64,000 nucleotides of DNA from Streptomyces malaysiensis subsp. samsunensis (lineage in GTDB: Bacteria; Actinomycetota; Actinomycetes; Streptomycetales; Streptomycetaceae): the NCBI RefSeq assembly GCF_024519315.1, contig NZ_JANIIC010000029.1, positions 1 to 64,000 on the forward strand, given 5' to 3'. The notes beneath the pieces are model-generated. The model was given only the letters and a program-made list of their open reading frames with translations. It had not been told where the DNA came from and made no database searches. Below are positions 34,308-42,656 of this stretch, in pieces (the stretch's first letter is position 1; the number at the start of each line of letters is the position of its first letter). A program made the position numbers and the translations under genes.

Positions 34308-36419
34308 ATGAGTGCCATTCTCGGGATAGATATCGGTGGCACGTTCACCGACGCATTTCTGGGTGATGATCAGGGCAACATCACCACCGCCAAAGTTCCA
34401 TCCACCCCGCCCGATTTTGCGGAGGGATTTCTCAACGCCGTGGACGAGATCGGCCGCAAGCTCGGTCGGTCCCGTGAATCGACGCTGTCCGATGTGGACT
34501 ACATCTGTCACGGAACAACGGCGGCTCTCAACGCATTGGTCACCGGAAACGTCTCCCGGGTTGGACTGCTGACCACAAAAGGGCACCGCGACTCAATTTA
34601 CATCATGAATGTCGAGGGCCGGTACGCCGGCCTTGGGCCGGAGGAGATCCAGAACGTCGCGGCGACACGCAAGCCTCCGCCGCTCCTACCCAAACGCATG
34701 GTGAAGGAGATCACCGAGCGCGTCGACTACCAGGGAAACGTCGTCGTACGTCTCGACGAGGACAAGGCACGCGTCGCCATCCGGGAACTACTGGAAGACG
34801 GTGTGGCCGCGATAGCGGTGAGCCTGCTGTGGTCCTTTGTCAATCCGGAGCATGAAATCCGGCTGCGCAAGATTATTGAGGAAGAGAGCCCGGGCACCTA
34901 TATATGCCTGAGCAGTGACCTCAGCCCCAAGATCCGCGAATACGAGCGGACCGTGACCACCGTCATGAACGCGCAGGTCGGTCCGACCCTGCGGGACTAT
35001 CTGGCACCGCTCACCGAGGAACTCGAGCTCCGCGGACTGAACGGCGCGCTGCTGGTGATGCAAGGAAGCGGGGGAACGGTCTCGGCGCAGGACGCACCCG
35101 CACAGGCCATCACGACCATCGGTTCAGTACTCACCGGCGGCGTGGTCGGAGCCCGTAACCTCGGCCGCAAACTGGGCCACCGCAATATCATCACCTCCGA
35201 CATCGGCGGCACGACGTTCCTGGTCGGCCTGGTGGTCGACGGGGAACCGGTGTACTCCAGCTCCACCACGCTGAACCAGTTCACCGTCAGCACCCCGATG
35301 GTCAACGTCACCTCGATCGGCTCGGGCGGCGGTGCGATCGCCTGGCTGGACGCGGGAGGCAATCTGCGCGTCGGCCCGCGCAGTGCCGGCGCCCGCCCGG
35401 GGCCCGCCTGCTTCGGCCGGGACGGCGAAGAGCCGACGGTGACCGACGCCAACCTCGTCCTGGGCATCCTCGATCCGAAGACGTTCGCGGAAGGCACCAA
35501 GAGGCTGGACGTCGATCGGGCGCGCAAGGCCTTGGAGACCCGGATCGGCGCACCTCTCGGCCTTGATGCCGAGCAGGCCGCTGCCGCGGTCTTCGAGATC
35601 CAGAACGCCCAGACCGCCGACCTGCTGCGCCGGGTGGTGGTCGGGCAGGGCCACGATCCTCGCGATTTCGTCCTCTACGCCTTCGGCGGTGGCGGTCCCG
35701 CGCACTGCTTCGCCTACGGCGCCGATCTCGGGATCAAGGAGATCTATATCCCGCTGGGTGACGCCAACGCGTTCTCGGCGTACGGCCTCACCACATCCGA
35801 TGTCGTGCTGTCCGCCGAACTCTCGAACCCCGCGACCTACCCCTTCGACGCGGCGCGGGTCGAGCGGCAATTCGCCGAACTCGAGGCAGGACTCACCGCT
35901 CGGCTCGAGGCTCAAGGGGTGTCGTTCACCTCCATCGGCATGCGCCGGCAGCTCGACATCCGCTATACGGCGCAGATGTTCGAAGTTCCGACACCGGTGG
36001 GCTCGGGCCCGCTCACCGACGCCGACATGGACACCGTGATATCCGACTTCGAACACACGTACGAACAAATGTTCGGTCACGGAACGGGGTACGCCGACGC
36101 CGGCTTCCAGCTGATCAACCACCGTGTCTTCGGCATCGGCTCCACCGCCTTCACTCCTGAGCTGCCGATCGCCCGCAAGGCGGAGAGCGAGGACGCCAGG
36201 GGTGCGCTCAGCGGCACCCGGCGAGTCTTCCTGGACTCACGCAGGGGGTGGGAGGTGACGGCGATCTACGACTACGCCCGCCTCACCCACGGACACCGTC
36301 TCGAAGGCCCGGCGATCGTCGAGGCCGGCACCACCACCGTCGTCGTACCCCGCGACGCCTCGGCTCAGGTGGACTCCCTGCGCAACATCATTCTTCACCT
36401 TGATGACCGGAGGCCATGA
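34308..36419 (+). CDS. HyuA/acetone carboxylase beta-like ATPase subunit
   Basis: A 703-residue protein of the hydantoinase A/oxoprolinase family. ATG 34308 is chosen over 34287 because an AGGGA site sits directly before it. The N-terminal LGIDIGGTFTD is the actin-like phosphate-binding loop. CHGTTAALNALVTG follows, then TSDIGGTTFLVGLV, a second nucleotide motif, and YAFGGGGPAHCFAYGADLGI. The family uses ATP to activate a carbonyl or imide. It ends in a four-base overlap with the HyuB gene. With the small zinc-type protein at 38373 the set resembles ATP-dependent ketone carboxylases more than plain hydantoinases (inference). Confidence 0.9.
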   Translation: MSAILGIDIGGTFTDAFLGDDQGNITTAKVPSTPPDFAEGFLNAVDEIGRKLGRSRESTLSDVDYICHGTTAALNALVTGNVSRVGLLTTKGHRDSIYIMNVEGRYAGLGPEEIQNVAATRKPPPLLPKRMVKEITERVDYQGNVVVRLDEDKARVAIRELLEDGVAAIAVSLLWSFVNPEHEIRLRKIIEEESPGTYICLSSDLSPKIREYERTVTTVMNAQVGPTLRDYLAPLTEELELRGLNGALLVMQGSGGTVSAQDAPAQAITTIGSVLTGGVVGARNLGRKLGHRNIITSDIGGTTFLVGLVVDGEPVYSSSTTLNQFTVSTPMVNVTSIGSGGGAIAWLDAGGNLRVGPRSAGARPGPACFGRDGEEPTVTDANLVLGILDPKTFAEGTKRLDVDRARKALETRIGAPLGLDAEQAAAAVFEIQNAQTADLLRRVVVGQGHDPRDFVLYAFGGGGPAHCFAYGADLGIKEIYIPLGDANAFSAYGLTTSDVVLSAELSNPATYPFDAARVERQFAELEAGLTARLEAQGVSFTSIGMRRQLDIRYTAQMFEVPTPVGSGPLTDADMDTVISDFEHTYEQMFGHGTGYADAGFQLINHRVFGIGSTAFTPELPIARKAESEDARGALSGTRRVFLDSRRGWEVTAIYDYARLTHGHRLEGPAIVEAGTTTVVVPRDASAQVDSLRNIILHLDDRRP

Positions 36420-38386
36420 TGGCTGTGACGCCCGTACCCGGCTCGGAGATCTTCGCCAGCAGGCCGTATACGAACGAAGAGATCCGTACGGACCTTCCCG
36501 AGCACCTGCCGCTGTACCCCACGGACCTCAGCGGCGTCGAGGTCGACCCGCTCACCTATGAGGTCGTACGCAACCGCATTTTCGCCATCACCGACCTGAT
36601 GGGCGACGCACTGCGCCGCATGAGCGGCTCCCTTGTGGTCACCGATTGCAACGACTTCGATGTGGCGCTCACCGACCCTTACGGACACATCGTGCAGGTC
36701 GGCCCGTACAACACCCAGCTTGTCGCGTCGATCGGGCTGGCCATCGGCTGGATCCTGCGGAATCGCGCCGACAACCCGGGCATCGAGCCGGGTGACATGT
36801 TTCTGTGCAGCGACCCGTGGGTGGGTGGTGGCCTCCATCAGAACGACGTGGCCCTCTTCGCCCCCCTGTTCCACGACGGAAAGCTGTTCGGCTGGACCGC
36901 GGCCGTCGCCCACCAACTGGACGTCGGCGGAGTGAGCCCCGGCAGCTGGACCCCGCGCGCCGAAGATGTCTTCTGGGAGTCACTGCCCATGCCGCCGATC
37001 AAGGTGGTACGCGGTGGAGTGATCCAATGTGACGTCGAGGACGCGTACGTACGCCGCTCCCGCATCCCCAAACTGGTCGCCCTGGATTTGCGGGCAAAGG
37101 TAGGGGCCAACAAGCTGGGCCACGAGCGCATCGCAGAGCTGATCCGCAAATTCGACGCGGATACGGTCCAGCAGGTCATGCAGTTGCAGATGCGCGACGC
37201 CGAGCAGCGGTTGCGGGACAGGCTGGCCACGATCCCGGACGGCACCTGGACCGCCGTCAATCACCAGGAGCAGTCGCACACCGGCGACCGCGAGGCGCAC
37301 GCGATCCGGCTGAAGCTCACCAAGACCGGCTCCGACCTGCTGTTCGACTTCACCGGGACCGATGAGCAGTCCGGCATGATCAACTGCACCTTCACCGGAC
37401 TCTACGGCGGGATCATCTCGGCCATGATGCCCCTGCTCTGCGGCGACCTGCCATGGGCGCCCGGCGGCATCATGCGGTGCGTCGACATCATCAGTGAACC
37501 CGGCACCCTGAACAACGCCACCTTCCCGGCCGCTGTCGGCAAGGGCTCGGTCGCATCCTCCTGGGCGACCACCAACGCGGTGATGGAGTGCCTGTCGCAG
37601 ATGCTGGACACGCATCCGTCGACCCGGTCCTCGGTGGCCAGCGTCTGCTGTGGCAGCTGGGACCTCAGTATCGTCGCCGGCCTCAACCAGCACGGCGCAC
37701 CGTTCGCGACCTCCATTCTGGAACCGATGGCCGGTGGCTTCGGTGCGGGCAGCGACCACGATGGTGTCGACACGGCCGGTCTGCCGTTCATCCCCATGGG
37801 CAAGGTCCCGGACGTCGAGATGAATGAGTTCACCACACCCCTGCTCTACCTGTGGCGACGCGAGGAGACCGACTCGGGTGGTCCCGGCCGCTATCGCGGC
37901 GGCCTGAGCGGCAGCGTCGCCTTCACCCCCTACCACAGTCCGGCGCCCATCTATCAGGTCATCTCCGGTTCGGGGAAGGCCGTTTCGATGAATCGCGGCC
38001 TGGCCGGAGGCCACCCCGGAGCCGCACAGGAGGACATCGCCGTACGCGGATCCGACGCGGCGGAACTGCTCGCCCGGGGTGAGCTGCCTTCCACGGTGGC
38101 GGAACTCGGCGGCACCCCCGAGTTCCCCTCCAACCAGGAGGAGAGTCTCCTCCAGCAGGGCGACGTCTACGTGATGCGGTGGCAAGGCGGCGGCGGATAC
38201 GGAGACCCGGTGCTCCGCGACCCGGAACTGGTCGCCGCGGATGTCCGTGAACTGAAGGTGTCGCGCGATGCGGCGCGCACGGTCTACGGCGTCGTCCTCG
38301 ACGACTCGTTCACCGTCAACGCGGCAGCCACCGCCGCATGCCGCGAAGCCGTCCGTGCCGACAGGAGGAACCGTGTCCAAGGCTGA
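36416..38386 (+). CDS. HyuB/acetone carboxylase alpha-like subunit
   Basis: A 656-residue hydantoinase B-family subunit. DPLTYEVVRNRIF and SGSLVVTDCNDFDVALTD start the fold. GDMFLCSDPWVGGGLHQNDVAL and HQLDVGGVSPGSW carry the His/Asp metal-site residues typical of the family. The end is GGGGYGDPVLRDPE. It starts in the HyuA stop codon (ATGATG) and its last 14 bases overlap the small third subunit, so the three are translationally coupled. In carboxylases of this type the subunit binds the metal and bicarbonate-derived intermediate. Substrate unknown; a ketone is my preferred guess given the CoA ligase downstream. Confidence 0.9.
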   Translation: MMAVTPVPGSEIFASRPYTNEEIRTDLPEHLPLYPTDLSGVEVDPLTYEVVRNRIFAITDLMGDALRRMSGSLVVTDCNDFDVALTDPYGHIVQVGPYNTQLVASIGLAIGWILRNRADNPGIEPGDMFLCSDPWVGGGLHQNDVALFAPLFHDGKLFGWTAAVAHQLDVGGVSPGSWTPRAEDVFWESLPMPPIKVVRGGVIQCDVEDAYVRRSRIPKLVALDLRAKVGANKLGHERIAELIRKFDADTVQQVMQLQMRDAEQRLRDRLATIPDGTWTAVNHQEQSHTGDREAHAIRLKLTKTGSDLLFDFTGTDEQSGMINCTFTGLYGGIISAMMPLLCGDLPWAPGGIMRCVDIISEPGTLNNATFPAAVGKGSVASSWATTNAVMECLSQMLDTHPSTRSSVASVCCGSWDLSIVAGLNQHGAPFATSILEPMAGGFGAGSDHDGVDTAGLPFIPMGKVPDVEMNEFTTPLLYLWRREETDSGGPGRYRGGLSGSVAFTPYHSPAPIYQVISGSGKAVSMNRGLAGGHPGAAQEDIAVRGSDAAELLARGELPSTVAELGGTPEFPSNQEESLLQQGDVYVMRWQGGGGYGDPVLRDPELVAADVRELKVSRDAARTVYGVVLDDSFTVNAAATAACREAVRADRRNRVQG

Positions 38387-38699
38387 CACCAACACCGCGC
38401 ATCAGATGCTCGCCGACGAGCAGGCCGTGGACGACAACCTCGTTCAGCGCCTGATGGACGGCTCCCCGCACTACGTGTGCCGGCACTGCGACACCCCGGT
38501 GGCACCCGCGGGTCCCGACTGGCGCCACCGGCTGACCAAGGTCTTCGAGGGCGCCCCGAGCACCGCCGGCCCCCACCTCAACGACAACGCTCGTCACTAC
38601 CTCGACATGGACGTCGTGCTGCGCCAGGGATTCTGCCCGGGATGTTTCACCGCACTGTTCACCGAGACTGTGCCCGCACGGAACGGAGAGACGCCATGA
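38373..38699 (+). CDS. Small CxxC/CxxC protein, acetone carboxylase gamma-like
   Basis: A 108-residue protein from GTG 38373, preceded by ACAGGAGGA. Two Cys pairs, CRHC near residue 36 and CPGC near 90, form a likely zinc site. Spacing and the surrounding W and F residues recall the small gamma subunit of acetone carboxylase. It overlaps HyuB by 14 bases and the epimerase start by four. HyuA/HyuB hydantoinases lack such a subunit, so its presence argues for a carboxylase complex. The similarity is to architecture and motif layout, not to a long sequence match I can verify. Confidence 0.65.
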   Translation: MSKADTNTAHQMLADEQAVDDNLVQRLMDGSPHYVCRHCDTPVAPAGPDWRHRLTKVFEGAPSTAGPHLNDNARHYLDMDVVLRQGFCPGCFTALFTETVPARNGETP

Positions 38700-39691
38700 A
38701 GGTTCTGGTCACCGGCGGTCTCGGTGTCAACGGCGCCTGGGCCGTACGACGACTCCTGGCCGAAGGCCACCAGGTCACCGTGCTGGATGTGCGTCCGGAC
38801 TTCGACCTGCTGCCCGACCTGGAACCCCACTTCGAGTTCGTGCAACAGGATCTGATGGACGTCGAGGGGCTGAGTCGGCTGATGACCAGCCGACGCATCG
38901 ACACCGTCGCCCATCTCGCCGCCGTCGTGGTGGCGCCGTCCGATCCTTACCGGGCATTCGAAGTCAACGCACTGGGCTCGGTCGGAGTACTGGAAGCCGC
39001 GCGCCAGGCGGAGGTGCGACGGGTCGTCTACACCAGTTCCAAGGCGGTGTACGCCCCGATCACGGGCGAGTTCGCCCACCCCACCTATGTGCCGGTCACC
39101 GAGGATTACCCCCGCGGCCCCACACCCGGTCTGCGGGCATACGGCGCCTCCAAGATCCTGAGCGAGGAGGCCGGACGGGTATACGCCGAGCGTTTCGGCA
39201 TGGACTTCGTGGCCCTGCGGTTCGGCGCGATCTACGGACCGGGAAAGAAGGCCCGCCACGGTCCCGTCGGAGTCCACAGTCGCATCATCGAGAACGCGAT
39301 GCTGGGCGTTCCCGCCACCGTCGGCCGCGGAGGCCAGCAGGGCGACGACATGATGTACGCCAAGGACGTCGCCCAGGCCATCGTGCGCGCCTGTACCAGC
39401 ACGAACCTCGGCTCCTGGGTGTACAACATCGGCACGGGCGTACGCTCCACACTGGAAGATTTCGCGGACGCGGTGCGCGCTCAGTACCCGTCTGCCGACA
39501 TCACCATCGGCCGAGGGTTCGAATATCTCGGCATCGGCCCCGTGCACGGTGTCATGGACATCACCCGCGCACGCCGTGACCTCGGCTACGAGCCCGAGTT
39601 CGACCTGACGTCAGGTGTCGCCGACTACGTCGAGTCGCTGACGCGTCTGGGGATCGAGCCACAGGCCCAGACCGACGAGAGCAGTTGGTGA
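38696..39691 (+). CDS. NAD-dependent epimerase/dehydratase (extended SDR)
   Basis: A 331-residue extended SDR. The glycine motif is TGGLGVNGAW, a variant of TGxxGxxG. VAHLAAVVV follows, then a YTSSKAVYAP serine region and catalytic Tyr-x3-Lys in YGASKILSEEAG. LRFGAIYGPG and a YNIGTG loop complete the family set. ATG 38696 overlaps the preceding stop. Sugar epimerases share this fold, but within a carboxylase operon it more likely reduces or dehydrates a carbonyl or hydroxy compound of the pathway (inference). Confidence 0.85.
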   Translation: MKVLVTGGLGVNGAWAVRRLLAEGHQVTVLDVRPDFDLLPDLEPHFEFVQQDLMDVEGLSRLMTSRRIDTVAHLAAVVVAPSDPYRAFEVNALGSVGVLEAARQAEVRRVVYTSSKAVYAPITGEFAHPTYVPVTEDYPRGPTPGLRAYGASKILSEEAGRVYAERFGMDFVALRFGAIYGPGKKARHGPVGVHSRIIENAMLGVPATVGRGGQQGDDMMYAKDVAQAIVRACTSTNLGSWVYNIGTGVRSTLEDFADAVRAQYPSADITIGRGFEYLGIGPVHGVMDITRARRDLGYEPEFDLTSGVADYVESLTRLGIEPQAQTDESSW

Positions 39692-40941
39692 TCGCCATGC
39701 CCCAGGCGGCTCCCCGCACCTCGGCCGTCCTCTTGCTGTGCGCTGTCTGCATGGTCCTCGAGGGCTACGACGTCATCGCCTTCGGCGCCACCCTGCCGCA
39801 CCTCCTGGCGGACTCGGGCTGGGGACTGACGTCCAGCCAGGCGGGCTTCCTCGGCAGCCTCACCCCCATCGGTATGCTTTTCGGCGCTCTCCTCATGGGA
39901 TGGGCCGCGGACCTGATCGGTCGCCGACGGCTCGTCCTCATCAGCGTCTCCCTGTTCTCGGGGGCGATGCTCGCCTGCGGAATGGCGCCGAACGCGGAGT
40001 TCTTCGGCGTCAGCCGATTCGCGGTCGGGCTCGGTGTCGGAGGGGTACTGCCCACCGTCGCGGCGCTCGTCTACGAGTACGCCCCCGACCATCGCCGCAA
40101 TCTCTACACCACCCTGGCCTTCGCCGGAGCAGGAGTCGGGGGCGCCCTGGCCGCCGTCATCGCCGCCACTCTCGTACCCGGCCTGGGCTTCCGCTTCGAG
40201 TTCCTGGCCGGGGGGCTGGCCGCGCTGATCGTGCTGCCTCTCGCCTACGTCCATCTGCCCCGTTCGGCGGATCTGCCCACAGCCGGGCAGGAGGCGGCCG
40301 AGTACTCCGGTCTACGGCGCTTCGCCGTACTGTTCACCCGCCCCTATCTCCTCACGACCATCATGTTCGGCGCGGCGATGTTCAGCGCGTTGCTGGTGGT
40401 CTTCGGGCTGTCCACCTGGCTGCCCGTTCTCATGCGCACCGCGGGATACCCCCTCGGATCGGCACTGACATTCCTCGTCGTCCTCAATCTGGGCACAGCC
40501 GTCGGTCCTGTCGTCATGGGCAAGTTGGCTGACCGGATCGGCTCTCGGCGGACAGTGATCATCTCTTTCATGACGGCCGTCGTGGGCGTCGCCACGCTGA
40601 GCCAGCCCCTGTCGATGCTGGTGGTGTACATCGCCGTGGTCCTCGCCGGCATCGGCAGCCTGGGCACCCAGATCCTGCTCAATGTGTACATCGCCGGCAG
40701 ATACCCGGCCGAGTTCAGGGCGACCGCACTCGGCACCGCTCTGGCCCTGGGCCGCCTGGGCGGGATCGCCGGCCCTCTGTACGGAGGAGTGCTGCTGGAC
40801 TCCCACCTGCCGTCGACGTGGAACTTCTACGCCTTCGCGCTGCCCGCGGCGGTCGGAGCGCTGCTCATCGTCTTCCTGCCGCATCCCCGGCGGGGGTCCG
40901 AGCGGCCGATCAGCCTCAACGGCGTCAGAGACCCAGTGTGA
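39688..40941 (+). CDS. Aromatic acid:H+ symporter-type MFS transporter
   Basis: A 417-residue membrane protein with about twelve hydrophobic segments. EGYDVIAFGATLPHL in the first helix is the hallmark of the AAHS family (BenK/PcaK type), in which the Asp is essential. The loop WAADLIGRRRLVL and second-half loop KLADRIGSRRTV fit MFS signatures. GTG 39688 overlaps the epimerase stop as GTGA; ATG 39697 is an alternative start. It should import the aromatic or related acid processed by this operon. Confidence 0.87.
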   Translation: MIAMPQAAPRTSAVLLLCAVCMVLEGYDVIAFGATLPHLLADSGWGLTSSQAGFLGSLTPIGMLFGALLMGWAADLIGRRRLVLISVSLFSGAMLACGMAPNAEFFGVSRFAVGLGVGGVLPTVAALVYEYAPDHRRNLYTTLAFAGAGVGGALAAVIAATLVPGLGFRFEFLAGGLAALIVLPLAYVHLPRSADLPTAGQEAAEYSGLRRFAVLFTRPYLLTTIMFGAAMFSALLVVFGLSTWLPVLMRTAGYPLGSALTFLVVLNLGTAVGPVVMGKLADRIGSRRTVIISFMTAVVGVATLSQPLSMLVVYIAVVLAGIGSLGTQILLNVYIAGRYPAEFRATALGTALALGRLGGIAGPLYGGVLLDSHLPSTWNFYAFALPAAVGALLIVFLPHPRRGSERPISLNGVRDPV

Positions 40942-41021
40942 CCAGCCAGGGCCGACGCCCCCGCCCCCATGGTCTCCGGGCCAACCCCCTGTGCAGGCCC
41001 CAAGCCGATCGGAGAAACGCA

Positions 41022-42656
41022 GTGCACAGCACCATGCAGGGAGTCGGGCTCCAGATCCGCAGACTTCTCGAACACGGTTCCCGCATCCATGGGGACTCGC
41101 GGATCGTCACAGCGGGCCCGCACGGCCCGCGGTCCGCCACCTTCGCCGAAACAGGCCGGAACGCCGCACGTCTGGCGCATGCCCTGCACAGCCTTGGAGT
41201 GCGCGGCGGCGACCGCGTGGCCACCTTCATGTGGAACAACCAGGAGCACGCAGAGGTCTACTTCGCCGTGCCGGCGATGGGGGCCATCGTGCACCCATTG
41301 AACATCCGGTTGTTCCCCGAGCAGGTGGAATACATCGCCGACCACGCTCAGGACAAGGTCGTGATCGTCGACCACACCCTGGTCGGGACCCTGGCGTCCA
41401 TTCTGCCGGGAAGCAAGGCCATCGAGCACGTCATCGTCAATGGCCCGGCGGACCTCTCGCCCCTGGACGGCCTGGGCATCGCAGTGCACTCGTATCAGGA
41501 ACTGACCGCCAACGCGCCCGTCTCCTACGCGTGGCCCGACATCGACGAGAACGCCCCGGCCGCCATGTGCTACACCTCGGGCACCACCGGCGACCCAAAG
41601 GGAGTGGTGTACAGCCATCGTTCCGTCTACCTGCACGCACTGGCGAGTTCACTGCCGGACGCCTTCGGACTCTCGGAACGGGACCTGGTACTGGCCATCG
41701 TCCCGCAGTTTCATGTCATGGCCTGGGGACTGCCGTACGCGGCCTTCCTCACCGGCTCCTCGCTGGCCATGCCCGACCGGTTCCTCTCGCCGGAACCACT
41801 GGCCGAGTTCATCCAGACGGTTCGTCCCACCAAGGGGGCCGGCGTCCCGACCGTATGGAGCGGCCTGTTGCAGTACGCGCGCCAGCAACCCGGGACCGAT
41901 CTGTCCTCCTTGCAGGAAGCCGTCGTCGGCGGGTCGGCCATGCCCGAGTCCCTGATGCAGGCGTTCGCCGAGGAGCACGGCGTGACCACGCTGCATGCCT
42001 GGGGAATGACGGAGATGTCGCCGCTGGGCACCATCGCCCGGCCACCGGCCACTGCCCACGGCGATACCGAGCGCACGTACCGGCTGACCCAAGGCCGCTT
42101 CCTCGCACCGGTGGAAGCCAAAATCATCGACGGCACCGGCTCCGAACTCCCCTGGGACGACGCATCGGTGGGAGAGCTCCTGGTACGAGGCCCATGGATC
42201 ACGGCGAGCTATATCGGCGACGGGGAACCCGACCCCGACAAGTTCGACTCCGGCTGGCTGCGCACCGGCGATGTGGGACGCATCTCGCCGGACGGTTACC
42301 TGACACTCACCGACCGGGCCAAGGACGTCATCAAGTCCGGTGGCGAGTGGATCTCCTCCGTCGAACTGGAGAATCACCTCATGGGCCACCCGGCGGTCGC
42401 CGAGGCAGCCGTGGTCGGGGTGCCCGACGACAGGTGGGGCGAGCGGCCGCTGGCTGTGGTCGTCGTGGCGCCGGGCCATGACGTCACGACGCATGAACTG
42501 CGGGAGTTTCTCAGCAGCCGTATCGCACGCTGGCAGCTGCCGGAACGCTGGGCCTTCGTGACGGAGGTACCGCGTACGTCGGTTGGCAAGTTCGACAAGA
42601 AGGAGCTTCGGCGCCTGCACGCCGACGGACTGCTCTCCGTCACTGTCCAGCCCTAG
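41022..42656 (+). CDS. AMP-forming acyl/aryl-CoA ligase
   Basis: A 544-residue ANL-family ligase. The start is GTG 41022, five bases after GGAGAA. The AMP-binding P-loop is YTSGTTGDPKGV, followed by AWGMTEMSP, then GWLRTGDVGRI and DRAKDVIKSGGEWIS of the hinge. The catalytic Lys is in SVGKFDKKE near the C-terminus. It forms an acyl-AMP and then a CoA thioester. As last gene after a carboxylase-like set it could activate a beta-keto acid, as benzoylacetate-CoA ligase does in acetophenone degradation (inference). Its 3' end overlaps the convergent phosphatase gene by 17 bases. Confidence 0.88.
   Translation: MHSTMQGVGLQIRRLLEHGSRIHGDSRIVTAGPHGPRSATFAETGRNAARLAHALHSLGVRGGDRVATFMWNNQEHAEVYFAVPAMGAIVHPLNIRLFPEQVEYIADHAQDKVVIVDHTLVGTLASILPGSKAIEHVIVNGPADLSPLDGLGIAVHSYQELTANAPVSYAWPDIDENAPAAMCYTSGTTGDPKGVVYSHRSVYLHALASSLPDAFGLSERDLVLAIVPQFHVMAWGLPYAAFLTGSSLAMPDRFLSPEPLAEFIQTVRPTKGAGVPTVWSGLLQYARQQPGTDLSSLQEAVVGGSAMPESLMQAFAEEHGVTTLHAWGMTEMSPLGTIARPPATAHGDTERTYRLTQGRFLAPVEAKIIDGTGSELPWDDASVGELLVRGPWITASYIGDGEPDPDKFDSGWLRTGDVGRISPDGYLTLTDRAKDVIKSGGEWISSVELENHLMGHPAVAEAAVVGVPDDRWGERPLAVVVVAPGHDVTTHELREFLSSRIARWQLPERWAFVTEVPRTSVGKFDKKELRRLHADGLLSVTVQP

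Noticed and set aside
34308..38386. Calling HyuA/HyuB a plain N-methylhydantoinase or 5-oxoprolinase
   Set aside because: Possible by family, but the overlapping small CxxC protein and the downstream CoA ligase fit a carboxylase better. Left as a family-level call.
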